Source: Bacteroidota bacterium
GTDB taxonomy: Bacteria > Bacteroidota > Ignavibacteria > Palsa-1295
Assembly: GCA_021324685.1 (NCBI GenBank)
Contig: JAJPIQ010000008.1
Span: 1 to 47,342 of the forward strand
Direction of reading: 5' to 3'
DNA length: 47,342 nucleotides
A model generated the notes under the pieces. It saw nothing but the letters and a program-made list of their open reading frames with translations, searched no databases and was not told the origin of the DNA. The translations under genes were made by a program, and so were the position numbers. Below are positions 1 to 8,001 of this stretch, in pieces. Each line of letters opens with the position of its first letter. The first letter of the stretch is position 1.

Positions 1-1149
1 GGCGCCGGGCGGAGCGTACCCGGTCGTTCGAAGGATGCGGGCCCAACCGAGATAGGGATTTTTTCCGGAACGGACCGTAAGGCCGGCAAACGTATCGACC
101 GTGTGAAGGGAATCTAACAGGCGAGGAAATTCGGAGAACACTTTCCCGATCGCGTGACCGCCGCAGGGCATTCCTTCTTCGATCAGCCCATTCAGCACAT
201 CGAGCGAATCGCAGACGGTGTCATTTACGAACCGGATTGAAAGGACCGTATTCGCACGGACGTCGGCCGTACCCATCTGCGACGGTCCGGACCAATGACA
301 CGTGTCTTTTCCCACGCCGCCCGGTTTTGCATCGAAGACCCACGTATCCTCGCCCAGCGAAAGCATTCCACAGCCGCGAAGTCCCGCACCGGCGGCGCCG
401 GACGGCCCGGTGTTCTCGTTCATAACATCGCCGGAAATAGTTACAGTCTGCGGCGTGTACGCCCCGATCGTGCTCGCGCCGAAACCGATCACGAAGGTAT
501 CCATGACGACGAGCGGGTTCGCCACAAAACTTGCGACCATCTGCGTGAGCACGAGATTACGATAGGCATGCCCAATGATGTTATTTAATAAATAGGAGAC
601 ATCGATCTTGTCAAGGTTGCCGGAATAATATTCAAAGGTGCTCGCCGGATCGAGCGCAAACAGAGGGCTGGCGTTCGAATCGAACAGACCCGGGGAAGGA
701 TACGGAAACACGGCGCTCGTGCGGAAGAGCGCTCCGGTTCCCAGATGCATGATCGGTCGTGCCGTATCGGCCGCCGCATTTTGGGCGAGCAGAAACCATC
801 CGCTTCCCATATCGAGCGTTCCGGAAACATGGACCAGCGTATCGCCTGGGTTCGCCGTCGCCTGAAGTTCGAGCGTATCGGTCCCAAGCTGGAGCACACC
901 GCTCACCACGATCTCTGCCAGCGCCGGAGTCGAGCCATCGAGCTGGACCGTATCGCCGATGCCGATAAGAACGGTGTCGCCCGCCTGCGGACGAACGCCG
1001 CTTACCCAGACCGAAGGCGCGCTCCAAAAGCCGCTCGAAACGGTGGTACAGGTGTTTGCGGCCACCGGTGAGGAAAAAAAGGCGCACGCCAGAGCCCACT
1101 GCAGAAATGCAGCGAATACACGATGGACAAAAGGGCGGCGATGGATCAC
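1..1149 (-). CDS. Secreted protein of unknown function, partial (3' end outside window)
   Basis: This open frame runs without a stop from a GTG at 1149 to the window edge, so only the N-terminal 383 codons are visible. The N-terminus is a good signal peptide: basic residues (HRRPFVHR), a hydrophobic stretch, and a likely cleavage after SSPVAA near residue 31. The rest is Gly/Ser/Thr/Asp-rich with recurring short hydrophobic strands (for example DTVLIGIGDTVQLDG and LVHVSGTLDMGSGWFLL), as in extracellular beta-rich or beta-helix proteins. No catalytic motif is recognised. Other proteins of this style in the window carry T9SS tails, so the missing C-terminus may too, but that is inference. The start is uncertain: there is no clear Shine-Dalgarno, but the signal peptide fits the GTG. 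Confidence 0.7.
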   Translation of the reverse strand, partial: MIHRRPFVHRVFAAFLQWALACAFFSSPVAANTCTTVSSGFWSAPSVWVSGVRPQAGDTVLIGIGDTVQLDGSTPALAEIVVSGVLQLGTDTLELQATANPGDTLVHVSGTLDMGSGWFLLAQNAAADTARPIMHLGTGALFRTSAVFPYPSPGLFDSNASPLFALDPASTFEYYSGNLDKIDVSYLLNNIIGHAYRNLVLTQMVASFVANPLVVMDTFVIGFGASTIGAYTPQTVTISGDVMNENTGPSGAAGAGLRGCGMLSLGEDTWVFDAKPGGVGKDTCHWSGPSQMGTADVRANTVLSIRFVNDTVCDSLDVLNGLIEEGMPCGGHAIGKVFSEFPRLLDSLHTVDTFAGLTVRSGKNPYLGWARILRTTGYAPPGA

Positions 1150-1346
1150 TCTGGCAAACCGGAATGAAGTGGGAACATTAAAAAAAGGGAGTGATTCCGG
1201 GGTGCGCAACGCCTTGCGTGGCCTTCGGGTCTCGATCAGCCCTAAATAGCTCTTACGAGGCCCGAAATTCCGAAAAGTTTGAAAAATTCGGGCACAATCC
1301 TGATGGGTTCTGCGGTTTCAGTTTTACCTATTTCACCGTTTTTTCC

Positions 1347-2468
1347 ATGGCTCTGGCCACCACGTACGAACCGCCTCAAAACACGCTTTGGCTCCGTTCC
1401 AAAGCGTGGGATCTGACCTGGATTTCGGGCTCGGTCCTGCTCATGGTCATCCCGTATGCTTCCTATTATATCGGGCAGGCCTTCGGTTTTTCTCCGGACG
1501 ATGCGCGCAACGCGGTGAACATGCTCATCGCGTTCCTTATTGGCGGCCCGCACATGTATGCAACGCACCTGCGTACGACGCTCGACCCGTCGTTTCGCGC
1601 GAGGCATCCATCGATCCTCATCGCGGCCATCCTTATTCCGCTGGCCGTAATTTATCTCGGCTATTACCATTTTATTTTCCTGCTGACGTTTTTCTTTTTC
1701 TGGGCGAGCGTTCATGTGCTGCACCAGATCGTCTATCTCGTCGATTGCTATAACGGCCGGACACCGAAAGCGCCGACCATGAAATCGAAGATGATCGACT
1801 ATGCGGTCGTGCTTACGGCGCTCTATCCGGAAGCGATGTGGCGCTTTACGCACAACACGTTCAAGGTCGGGCAGAACCTTCTTTTCTTCCCGGACATCTT
1901 CAAAGTCGGTTCGGCACGGTGGTACGAACCGGTACCCGGGAACCTGCTATGGATGCTCTCCGGCGTTGTGTTCACGGCCGCGCTGGCACTCTTTATTTCG
2001 AAGACGTACCGGGAATTCCGCACAGGCGAAGGGAATGTTCCGAAGACCATCCTTATCTCGGCCACCATCGTCGCGACGTTCATCACTCCCTTTTTCCATG
2101 AGCTCGACGTCGCCTTCCAGGGGTTGAACTCCTGGCATTCGTTCCAATATCTCGGGCTCACGTGGTATATCAACCGGCTTCGGTACGACCGCGGCGAGCT
2201 CCCAAAATCGCTTAGCCTTTTTTCACGCCCGGGCGAGTGGTGGCGCTTTTATGGCTTTAACGTCACGCTCAACCTCACCGCGCTCTCGATGATCGGAACG
2301 CTGCTGCTCACGCGTTCCTACACGGGGCTTTCGTTCGACCAGTGCTACTATATGATCGTCCTTTCGTTCCTGCTCACGCATTACTACCACGATCATATTA
2401 TCTTTACCGAGCAGGCCGATTTCAGCCGGGCTCCGGCCAAAGGCTTTGCGCTCAGTCCGCAGGCATAG
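1347..2468 (+). CDS. Histidine-rich polytopic membrane protein, function unknown
   Basis: This is a 373-residue protein starting at the ATG at 1347 (MALATTYEPP). The open frame extends upstream to 1191, but that part does not look like protein. About eight hydrophobic segments alternate with short loops. Histidines and acidic residues cluster at membrane boundaries: GGPHMYATH (H69, H74), SVHVLHQ (H123, H126), FFHELD (H251), NSWHSF (H264) and THYYHDH (H345, H348, H350). Such constellations are typical of membrane metalloenzymes such as di-iron hydroxylases, desaturases or Brp/Blh-like dioxygenases. I cannot place it in any of these families. It is followed 160 bp later by yidC on the same strand, with no obvious functional link. 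The call as a real gene is firm; a metal-enzyme role is inference. Confidence 0.8.
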   Translation: MALATTYEPPQNTLWLRSKAWDLTWISGSVLLMVIPYASYYIGQAFGFSPDDARNAVNMLIAFLIGGPHMYATHLRTTLDPSFRARHPSILIAAILIPLAVIYLGYYHFIFLLTFFFFWASVHVLHQIVYLVDCYNGRTPKAPTMKSKMIDYAVVLTALYPEAMWRFTHNTFKVGQNLLFFPDIFKVGSARWYEPVPGNLLWMLSGVVFTAALALFISKTYREFRTGEGNVPKTILISATIVATFITPFFHELDVAFQGLNSWHSFQYLGLTWYINRLRYDRGELPKSLSLFSRPGEWWRFYGFNVTLNLTALSMIGTLLLTRSYTGLSFDQCYYMIVLSFLLTHYYHDHIIFTEQADFSRAPAKGFALSPQA

Positions 2469-2630
2469 CTCGGGTTCTTCGTCATTTAAGATCGGACGGG
2501 CGATAAAACTTATTCTTCCCTCATTTCAGCGTTTCAAAACCTTCTCCCATATCCCGGCGTTTGAGGGCCGATTAAAATACCGGGGCGCCACCTGCGTCTT
2601 ATAACGCCTATATTCATCCTCTTTCGCTAA

Positions 2631-4460
2631 ATGGATTCCAATAAGACGACGACCATCGGGTTCATCCTCATTTTCGTCGTTTTTATGGCCTGGCTGCTCT
2701 ACATGAACCAGCAGGAGGCCAAACTTCCGCACCCCTCAAAACCGGCCACGGCGGAGACGACGCACGTAACCGTTCCACCGCCGGCCGCGGCGGCGCAGGC
2801 GGCCGCGCCGGGTCCGGCGACGGTGGACACCGCCCAGAGATCGACCGTCTTCCAGAGCGCGTCCGCGCCGAACGTGACCAAGACCGTCCAGACGCCACTC
2901 TTTACGACCCAACTTAGTTCCCGCGGCGCGTCGATTTCGAGCTTCGTACTGACGCAATACAAGACCTGGGACAAAAAGCCGGTGGAGCTCGTCGCGCCCG
3001 GCGAACCGGGCGGTGCAGATATTAACCTCAAGTTCGTCGCCTCGGACGGGAAAGTCGTCGCCACGAACGATCTGCCGTTTACGCTCGATCCGAAATCGCT
3101 TTCGCTTACCAGCGGCGACAGCGAAAGTTTTTCGGCCGTCTGCCGGTTGGATAGCGGGCGCTGGATCGAAAAAGTGTTCCATTTCTCCGGCGCACGCTAC
3201 GTGATCGGTATCGAATACAAGCTGCACGGCATGGAGAACACCGTAAGCGGGTATCACTACACGGCCGCGCTCGACGATCCGCTGCCCTACGTCGAACAGC
3301 GGACGATGGACGAGACCGCCGGTTCCAAAGCCTTTGCCGGGCAGGCCGGCGAAATGGAGGACCTCAACCTCACCAAAGCGAATGCGAACGATCACAAAAC
3401 GATCGACGGCGATATTTCCTATGCTGGCATTCGGAACGAATATTTCGAAGAAGCGATCGTCCCGTATGGAACGAAAACCGCCGGCGCCGAAATTTCCGGC
3501 CGCACCGTCGCCATTACGGACGGCGTCCTCGCGCGCTACAGCGCGTCCATTAACGTTCCCATCGGGCGGACCCCGGACGAGACGCTCTCCTTCCAGCTCT
3601 ATTTCGGTCCCCTCGAATACGACCGCGTCGCTTCGCTGGGCGTCGGCCTGGAGCAATCGATGTATTTCGGATGGACCTTTATCGTACGCCCGATCTCGAT
3701 CCATCTTTTGCTCCCGTTCTTCCTCTGGCTGCACGGATTTTTCTCGAACTGGGGCGTCGTCATCATCGTCTTTTCGATCGCGATCAAACTGATTACGATC
3801 CCGCTTTCGACGGGCCAGATGCGCTCGATGAAAAAAATGCAGGTCGTCCAGCCGATGGTCACGGAACTCCGCGAGAAGTACAAGGACGACCCGAAAAAGA
3901 TGAACGAGGAGATGCTGAAGATCTACCGGACCTACGGCGTCAATCCCGCCGGCGGCTGCCTTCCGCTCGTACTTCAGATGCCGATCCTTTTTGCGCTCTA
4001 TCAGGTACTCAAGAACGTGATCCAGCTCCGGCAGGCGCCCTTTGCATTCTGGATCAACGACCTTTCGGTGCCCGACATTCTCTTCCATTTTCCGCAGGGC
4101 CTTCCCTTCATCGGCGGCGCGCACATGAGCGGACTGACCCTCCTGCTCGTCGTCACGATGTTCATCCAGCAGATGTTCACCGTCACCGATCCGCGGCAAA
4201 AGCAGATGGCCTATATTATGCCGATCGTCTTCATTTTCATGTTCAATAACCTTCCCTCCGGTGTGGCCCTCTATTACTTCATGTTCAATATCTTCGGAGT
4301 TGCCCAGCAAATTTATCTCACGAAGATCGCTACGCCGCCGAGCCTCGAAGAACTAAAAAAGAATCCCAAAAAAGGCGGCGGACTCATGGGTAAACTTCAG
4401 GCCATGGAACAGGAACAGCGCAAAGCCCGCCAACAGCAGTATCTGGGAAAGAAGAAATAA
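2631..4460 (+). CDS. yidC: Membrane protein insertase YidC
   Basis: YidC inserts and folds inner-membrane proteins, alone or with SecYEG. The 609-residue length fits the Gram-negative form. There is an N-terminal membrane anchor (about residues 9-25), a Pro/Ala-rich linker, a large periplasmic beta domain (about 60-350), and then the conserved membrane core. The core contains NWGVVIIVFSIAIK, the cytoplasmic hairpin with QPMVTELREKYKDDP, and NPAGGCLPLVLQMP. Lys386 sits where E. coli has the groove arginine R366. The C-terminus is basic (QQQYLGKKK), as expected for ribosome contact. The usual upstream rpmH, rnpA and yidD genes are not present; the 162 bp before the ATG hold nothing recognisable. 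Identification is secure. Confidence 0.97.
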   Translation: MDSNKTTTIGFILIFVVFMAWLLYMNQQEAKLPHPSKPATAETTHVTVPPPAAAAQAAAPGPATVDTAQRSTVFQSASAPNVTKTVQTPLFTTQLSSRGASISSFVLTQYKTWDKKPVELVAPGEPGGADINLKFVASDGKVVATNDLPFTLDPKSLSLTSGDSESFSAVCRLDSGRWIEKVFHFSGARYVIGIEYKLHGMENTVSGYHYTAALDDPLPYVEQRTMDETAGSKAFAGQAGEMEDLNLTKANANDHKTIDGDISYAGIRNEYFEEAIVPYGTKTAGAEISGRTVAITDGVLARYSASINVPIGRTPDETLSFQLYFGPLEYDRVASLGVGLEQSMYFGWTFIVRPISIHLLLPFFLWLHGFFSNWGVVIIVFSIAIKLITIPLSTGQMRSMKKMQVVQPMVTELREKYKDDPKKMNEEMLKIYRTYGVNPAGGCLPLVLQMPILFALYQVLKNVIQLRQAPFAFWINDLSVPDILFHFPQGLPFIGGAHMSGLTLLLVVTMFIQQMFTVTDPRQKQMAYIMPIVFIFMFNNLPSGVALYYFMFNIFGVAQQIYLTKIATPPSLEELKKNPKKGGGLMGKLQAMEQEQRKARQQQYLGKKK

Positions 4461-4523
4461 CCGAACGCGCTCGGGATTGTGTAACGGCGAAGTTGAATGA
4501 TCGCAGCATCCTTTCAACTCTTC

Positions 4524-5011
4524 CTACAAGTCACGTACGGAAAAGTTTTGAGGATCCTTCATGCCCAGGCATATTTCAGGGAGTAATTCCGCCTGACCTC
4601 CCGCTAGTGGGATGGAACTATCAAGTCGAATCCAAAAAAAATCGAAGGCGATCGTTTCCTTCCCGGACGTTCCCCCGTCCGTTTCAAAATGTCTCCATTT
4701 TGAAGGCAGCGGCTCGCGGGTGATGATGTGAAATACGTGCCTTTCCTGAATCTCTTTACGATACAGAGACATGTCATAATAATAGATTCCCAGCTTTTTG
4801 TTTACGATAAAATCGGTTAAGCCCGTTTCTTCCCTTACTTCCCTGACGATCGCATCCAGGGGCTCCTCGTCCTCTTCAATGGTGCCCGCGGGAACCTGGA
4901 TCCCGGCTGAGGGCGAGGCGGGCTGCTCGAAGACCAGAAGCTTCTCGCCCTGAGTTATATAGCCTAAGACTTTTTTGTGAGTCGGTGTCCTTCAGGGATC
5001 GCAGGCTTCAC
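4524..5011 (-). CDS. Nudix hydrolase, reading frame interrupted by a -1 shift
   Basis: A GTG at 5011 opens a short frame (VKPAIPEGHRLTKKS) that stops after 15 codons. At the heptamer A AAA AAG (4976-4970) a -1 shift joins it to a long frame ending at 4524. The joined product is about 162 residues and contains a perfect Nudix box (G-x5-E-x7-REVREETGL), within which the catalytic glutamates are REVREE. Nudix enzymes hydrolyse nucleoside diphosphates linked to another moiety; the substrate here is unknown. Without the shift, the only in-frame ATG (4772) lies after the Nudix box and would give an inactive fragment. AGG arginine codons are used, unlike the neighbours, which suggests transfer. The cause may be programmed frameshifting, a recent mutation or a homopolymer sequencing error; these cannot be separated from sequence alone. 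Confidence 0.8.
4970..4976 (-). promoter_or_regulatory. A AAA AAG slippery heptamer in the Nudix gene
   Basis: On the minus strand the zero frame reads ACA AAA AAG TCT TAG. Slipping back one base gives AAA AAA GTC TTA GGC, which continues straight into the Nudix domain. A AAA AAG is the heptamer used for -1 frameshifting in bacterial dnaX and many IS elements. A Shine-Dalgarno-like GAAGGA lies about 11 nt upstream, close to the spacing of the dnaX stimulator. No strong downstream hairpin is evident; only the palindrome AGAAGCTTCT lies further on. Confidence 0.5.
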
Positions 5012-5076
5012 GATGTTGAAAAAAAATGGAATTCTCGTTACGGGATCACCAGTCTCTTCATCGTCACGGCCGACTG

Positions 5077-6036
5077 TCATTCCTTCACCAATTTCACGGT
5101 CTGCACTTCGCCGTAAGCGGTGATGATGCGGGCATAATATGTTCCCGATGGCAGGCCGGCGAGCGATATGGGCACCGATTTATTCCCCGGCTCGAATAAG
5201 CTTTCGAATCCCGGTTGGGAGAGCTCGTGACCCAGCACATCGAACAATTCTATCTTTACGTATGCTTCTTTTGAAATACCGAAGGAAATAATCGTTCCGT
5301 TGTTTACCGGATTTGGTGAGGCACTGGCGTTGGAAAGGATGGTTGGCATTGGCTTCTCAATGGAAGCATAGAGGAAGTGCTTTGCGAGGAGCGTATCGAG
5401 GCCGTCCAAGCTTGAAAACGGAGGGATTGTAGTATCGTTGGGATAATGCAGCCCGCCAATTGAGTCGTTGATCCAGCGCTGCCGTTGTTGTTTGCGAATA
5501 TACAACCATCCGTACATTACATCAGGTGTATCACAGGTCGTGTTTTGCACGATCCACTTCTCTAAGGCGACTGCGGTGTTCGTACTCTTAAAAAATTGCT
5601 GTTGCGATGTATCGGCCGGATAAAATATGATCTGCTGTACACACTGGCAAAAATATTCCGGGTCCGTCGTGTTGAAATACAGGACAGACTCAATCCAATG
5701 CCGATAATCTGCCCAGAGCTCCGAATCATGCATCGGGTTCCCGTTCTCCAGATTTTGAATGGCTACATTTAAATCGCCGAACGCGCGCCACGATTGATAC
5801 GAGTTAGGACAACGTTCAATATAGAGTTTCAGCGTATCATATCCTTCCTGATAATATCTCGACTGGATCTCTGATGTTCCAGTAACATACAAATAAAAGC
5901 AGGAATCCTGACTTGACGTATCGTTCGGGGCTGATACCGCCTTATGCGTGCCAATCCGATTGTGCGCGAACCCGCCGGCCGGAACGATTACGGCCAGCAG
6001 CAGCGCGATAAAGAGTAGCTCCTTCACCAACTTCAC
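5077..6036 (-). CDS. Secreted T9SS-sorted protein, function unknown
   Basis: This is a 319-residue protein with a GTG start at 6036. It overlaps the stop of the upstream Kelch gene by four bases (GTGA), so translation is probably coupled. A signal peptide (LLFIALLLAVIVPAGGFA) covers about residues 7-25. The middle has tetratricopeptide-like helical stretches (YYQEGYDTLKLYIERCPNSYQSW) rich in Tyr, Trp and Cys, without a recognised domain. The last 85 residues are a T9SS type A sorting domain: ASPNPVNNGTIISF, then VKIELFDVLGHEL, then LPSGTYYARI. It is presumably exported and attached to the surface with the Kelch protein. The protein begins and ends with the same peptide, VKLVKE, encoded by near-identical DNA. 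An in-frame tail after the stop resembles a second sorting-signal end. Confidence 0.85.
   Translation of the reverse strand: MKLVKELLFIALLLAVIVPAGGFAHNRIGTHKAVSAPNDTSSQDSCFYLYVTGTSEIQSRYYQEGYDTLKLYIERCPNSYQSWRAFGDLNVAIQNLENGNPMHDSELWADYRHWIESVLYFNTTDPEYFCQCVQQIIFYPADTSQQQFFKSTNTAVALEKWIVQNTTCDTPDVMYGWLYIRKQQRQRWINDSIGGLHYPNDTTIPPFSSLDGLDTLLAKHFLYASIEKPMPTILSNASASPNPVNNGTIISFGISKEAYVKIELFDVLGHELSQPGFESLFEPGNKSVPISLAGLPSGTYYARIITAYGEVQTVKLVKE
5080..5099 (-). repeat. 20-bp direct repeat, copy B (3' end of the T9SS gene)
   Basis: On the minus strand this reads CCGTGAAATTGGTGAAGGAA and encodes the terminal VKLVKE just before the TGA. It matches the copy at 6019-6038 in 18 of 20 positions, same orientation and same frame, 939 bp apart. 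Confidence 0.7.
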
Positions 6037-6038
6037 GG
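6019..6038 (-). repeat. 20-bp direct repeat, copy A (5' end of the T9SS gene)
   Basis: On the minus strand this reads CCGTGAAGTTGGTGAAGGAG. It spans the end of the Kelch gene and the first codons (VKLVKE) of the next gene. Together with the copy at 5080-5099 it brackets the whole 319-codon gene, as if that gene arrived or was duplicated by recombination at this sequence. Confidence 0.7.
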
Positions 6039-7901
6039 GACTACAATAGCACGGAAAACGCTCGCGTTACCCTGGCTGAGTCGTAAATAATAGATCCCGG
6101 CTATTACATCGGGCGTCGGGATCGAAATTTCCGAGCCAGTGCTGCGAATGCCCGCATCTGAAAATATTTCTCTTCCCAATTGATCATAGGCATGGATTTC
6201 TAATGGCATTACATCGTTGGATCTGTAACTAATTGTAACGCTGGGGGCGGAGACGCTGATGTCCTGGACCGAAAGCGATGATTCATTAATCGGCGTGACG
6301 CCGCTCTCTGCGCCAAGTGCTTTTACCGTCCAATGCGCGTCCCCGCTGCTGGAGATACATAAGGGAATGCTTTGACTTCCTGATTGAAGGCTAAGGTTGG
6401 GAAGATTAACGAGACTCGATCCTAACGAAGCGTTTTTCGGAAGAAAGACCGCCATGCCGACATTCAACGGATTCGTGACTGCCGACGATATGTTTTCGAT
6501 CGTAAAGTCTTCGGAATTATCGTGTAGGGATTCTGAACTGACGATCCATCCGTCCGGTGGAATGTACCCGGCAAACCGGACGACCGAGGAATCCCACGTG
6601 TACGTACCCGACATGCTCTGCAGCGTGGGCCAGAGGGAATCAAGATTGATAGAAGCACTGACATCGACCGTCATGGGAAGCGAGTCGGTGTGGCCGAAGA
6701 AGGAAGACGCGGACGAGGAATGCTGTGTGCTGAGGCTTGCCTGGGACGATGGGATTTCGAATACAAGTTTCTCGCAAGCGGACAAGGGCGAGGAATCATC
6801 ATTCGTTCCCGCTATTAAATAAATGGTCTTCACTTCGTCGCAACCGGCATTCTCAGTCATCATGACGCTTCCTTCCGAAGTGCGTGGAATATTCGGGGCG
6901 GGCGCACGGGAGGTCGCACCTGTGCTTACATCGATCCAACTTGCGGGAACGACCGTGGAGAATTGTCCCGGAATAGAAAGGCCACCAATGGTAATAATAG
7001 AATCATCATTAATCCTGTATGAGATGCCATAATCGTGACCAAAGGGTAACGAACCGGCGTCCGTCCATCGGTCCTGGGAAGGATCATAGAGTTCTACTTC
7101 GGTAGTGGTCCCAAAATGGGCGGACCGACCGGAAAGCATGGCTATTTTTCCTTCCGATGTTTCCACAAGCTGCGATAATCCCTCGACAGGTTGGGTCAGC
7201 GGGGAGAGCAACATCCAGGTCCGAGATGAAGGATTATAGAATTGGACAAAATTCAGGAATTGGGGTTCGAACGAAAGCTGAAAAACTCCGCCCGCAAATA
7301 CAATCCCATTCAATCGTTTTGAATAGATACACTGATAACCAAAATAGCTCGGCATCGGAGATGGGACCTTTAAAAAGGTCTCGGAAACAGGGTCGAACTC
7401 CTCGGCTAAATTGGATAAATCGGGTGAAGTGGAATCTATTCCCCCGAGTATTAACACATGTCCATTTTCAAGTGTGATCGCGCTGAAACATGCGCGGGGC
7501 CTCGCCATACTCGCAGTCCTTTGCCATGTTCCCGCTTTTGGATCGTAAATTTCACACGTGTTTGTAACGCTCGCTTTCGTACCGGGAAAAGCAGTAAAGC
7601 CGCCTGCTGTAAAGATACGTCCGTCCGGTAGCGTTGCGACCGCACCCCACCATCGTGGGGCATGCATGCTTCCCGTAGCGCTCCATGAATCCGTTTTGGG
7701 ATCGTAAATCTCGCTCTCTGTAAAAGCCGTGACTAAATTGTGGCCGCCGAACACCAAAATCTTATTGCCGGGGAGCACCGCGCACGAAGGCCGCCATCGG
7801 GCTTGAAGGATGGGAGCAATATTCTCCCATTGCTGCCCGAAGGTAACCCCATTGAAGCAGACCACGACACACAAGCTGACCAGGACCCGCTTGAAGACCA
7901 T
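6033..7901 (-). CDS. Secreted Kelch-repeat beta-propeller protein with T9SS sorting domain
   Basis: This is a 622-residue protein. Residues 1-22 form a signal peptide (MVFKRVLVSLCVVVCFNGVTFG). About residues 25-375 hold six Kelch repeats with the typical pattern of a GG pair followed by an IYDP-x-W motif: ILVFGGHN, SEIYDPKTDSWSATGSM, IFTAGGF, CEIYDPKAGTW, HVLILGG and VELYDPSQDRW. This predicts a six-bladed propeller, usually a binding platform or a carbohydrate-oxidase-like scaffold. About residues 390-540 resemble a cohesin-like beta domain. The end is a T9SS type A sorting domain (LEIHAYDQLGREIF and GIYYLRLSQG, ending AIVVP). It is the first gene of an overlapping pair with the downstream T9SS gene. 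No catalytic residues are evident. Confidence 0.9.
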   Translation of the reverse strand: MVFKRVLVSLCVVVCFNGVTFGQQWENIAPILQARWRPSCAVLPGNKILVFGGHNLVTAFTESEIYDPKTDSWSATGSMHAPRWWGAVATLPDGRIFTAGGFTAFPGTKASVTNTCEIYDPKAGTWQRTASMARPRACFSAITLENGHVLILGGIDSTSPDLSNLAEEFDPVSETFLKVPSPMPSYFGYQCIYSKRLNGIVFAGGVFQLSFEPQFLNFVQFYNPSSRTWMLLSPLTQPVEGLSQLVETSEGKIAMLSGRSAHFGTTTEVELYDPSQDRWTDAGSLPFGHDYGISYRINDDSIITIGGLSIPGQFSTVVPASWIDVSTGATSRAPAPNIPRTSEGSVMMTENAGCDEVKTIYLIAGTNDDSSPLSACEKLVFEIPSSQASLSTQHSSSASSFFGHTDSLPMTVDVSASINLDSLWPTLQSMSGTYTWDSSVVRFAGYIPPDGWIVSSESLHDNSEDFTIENISSAVTNPLNVGMAVFLPKNASLGSSLVNLPNLSLQSGSQSIPLCISSSGDAHWTVKALGAESGVTPINESSLSVQDISVSAPSVTISYRSNDVMPLEIHAYDQLGREIFSDAGIRSTGSEISIPTPDVIAGIYYLRLSQGNASVFRAIVVP

Positions 7902-8001
7902 AATGAAGATCGATGATCCTTAATAACCTTCGAATCCGAGTTTTGTTACACCGGTCGAGTGCGGGAGCAAAACAGGTCCCTGTTGGCTTTCATGCTTTCC
8001 T

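Noticed and set aside
585-1099. Two minus-strand open frames inside the first kilobase
   Set aside because: Both are Arg-rich out-of-frame readings of the partial secreted-protein gene, whose frame is open from 1149 to 1 and carries a signal peptide.
1191-1346. Upstream extension of the histidine-rich membrane protein
   Set aside because: The extra 52 residues are not hydrophobic or domain-like. The ATG at 1347 gives a normal start for a membrane protein.
2736-4310. A 524-codon open frame antisense to yidC
   Set aside because: It lies entirely opposite a secure yidC. Its translation is charged, repetitive and unlike any protein (runs of Arg/His/Asp), as expected from the complement of a high-GC coding frame.
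4541-4570. A 15-base match (ATCCTCAAAACTTTT) shared with 31411-31425
   Set aside because: A few 15-mer matches are expected by chance in 47 kb on both strands. No flanking similarity was seen.
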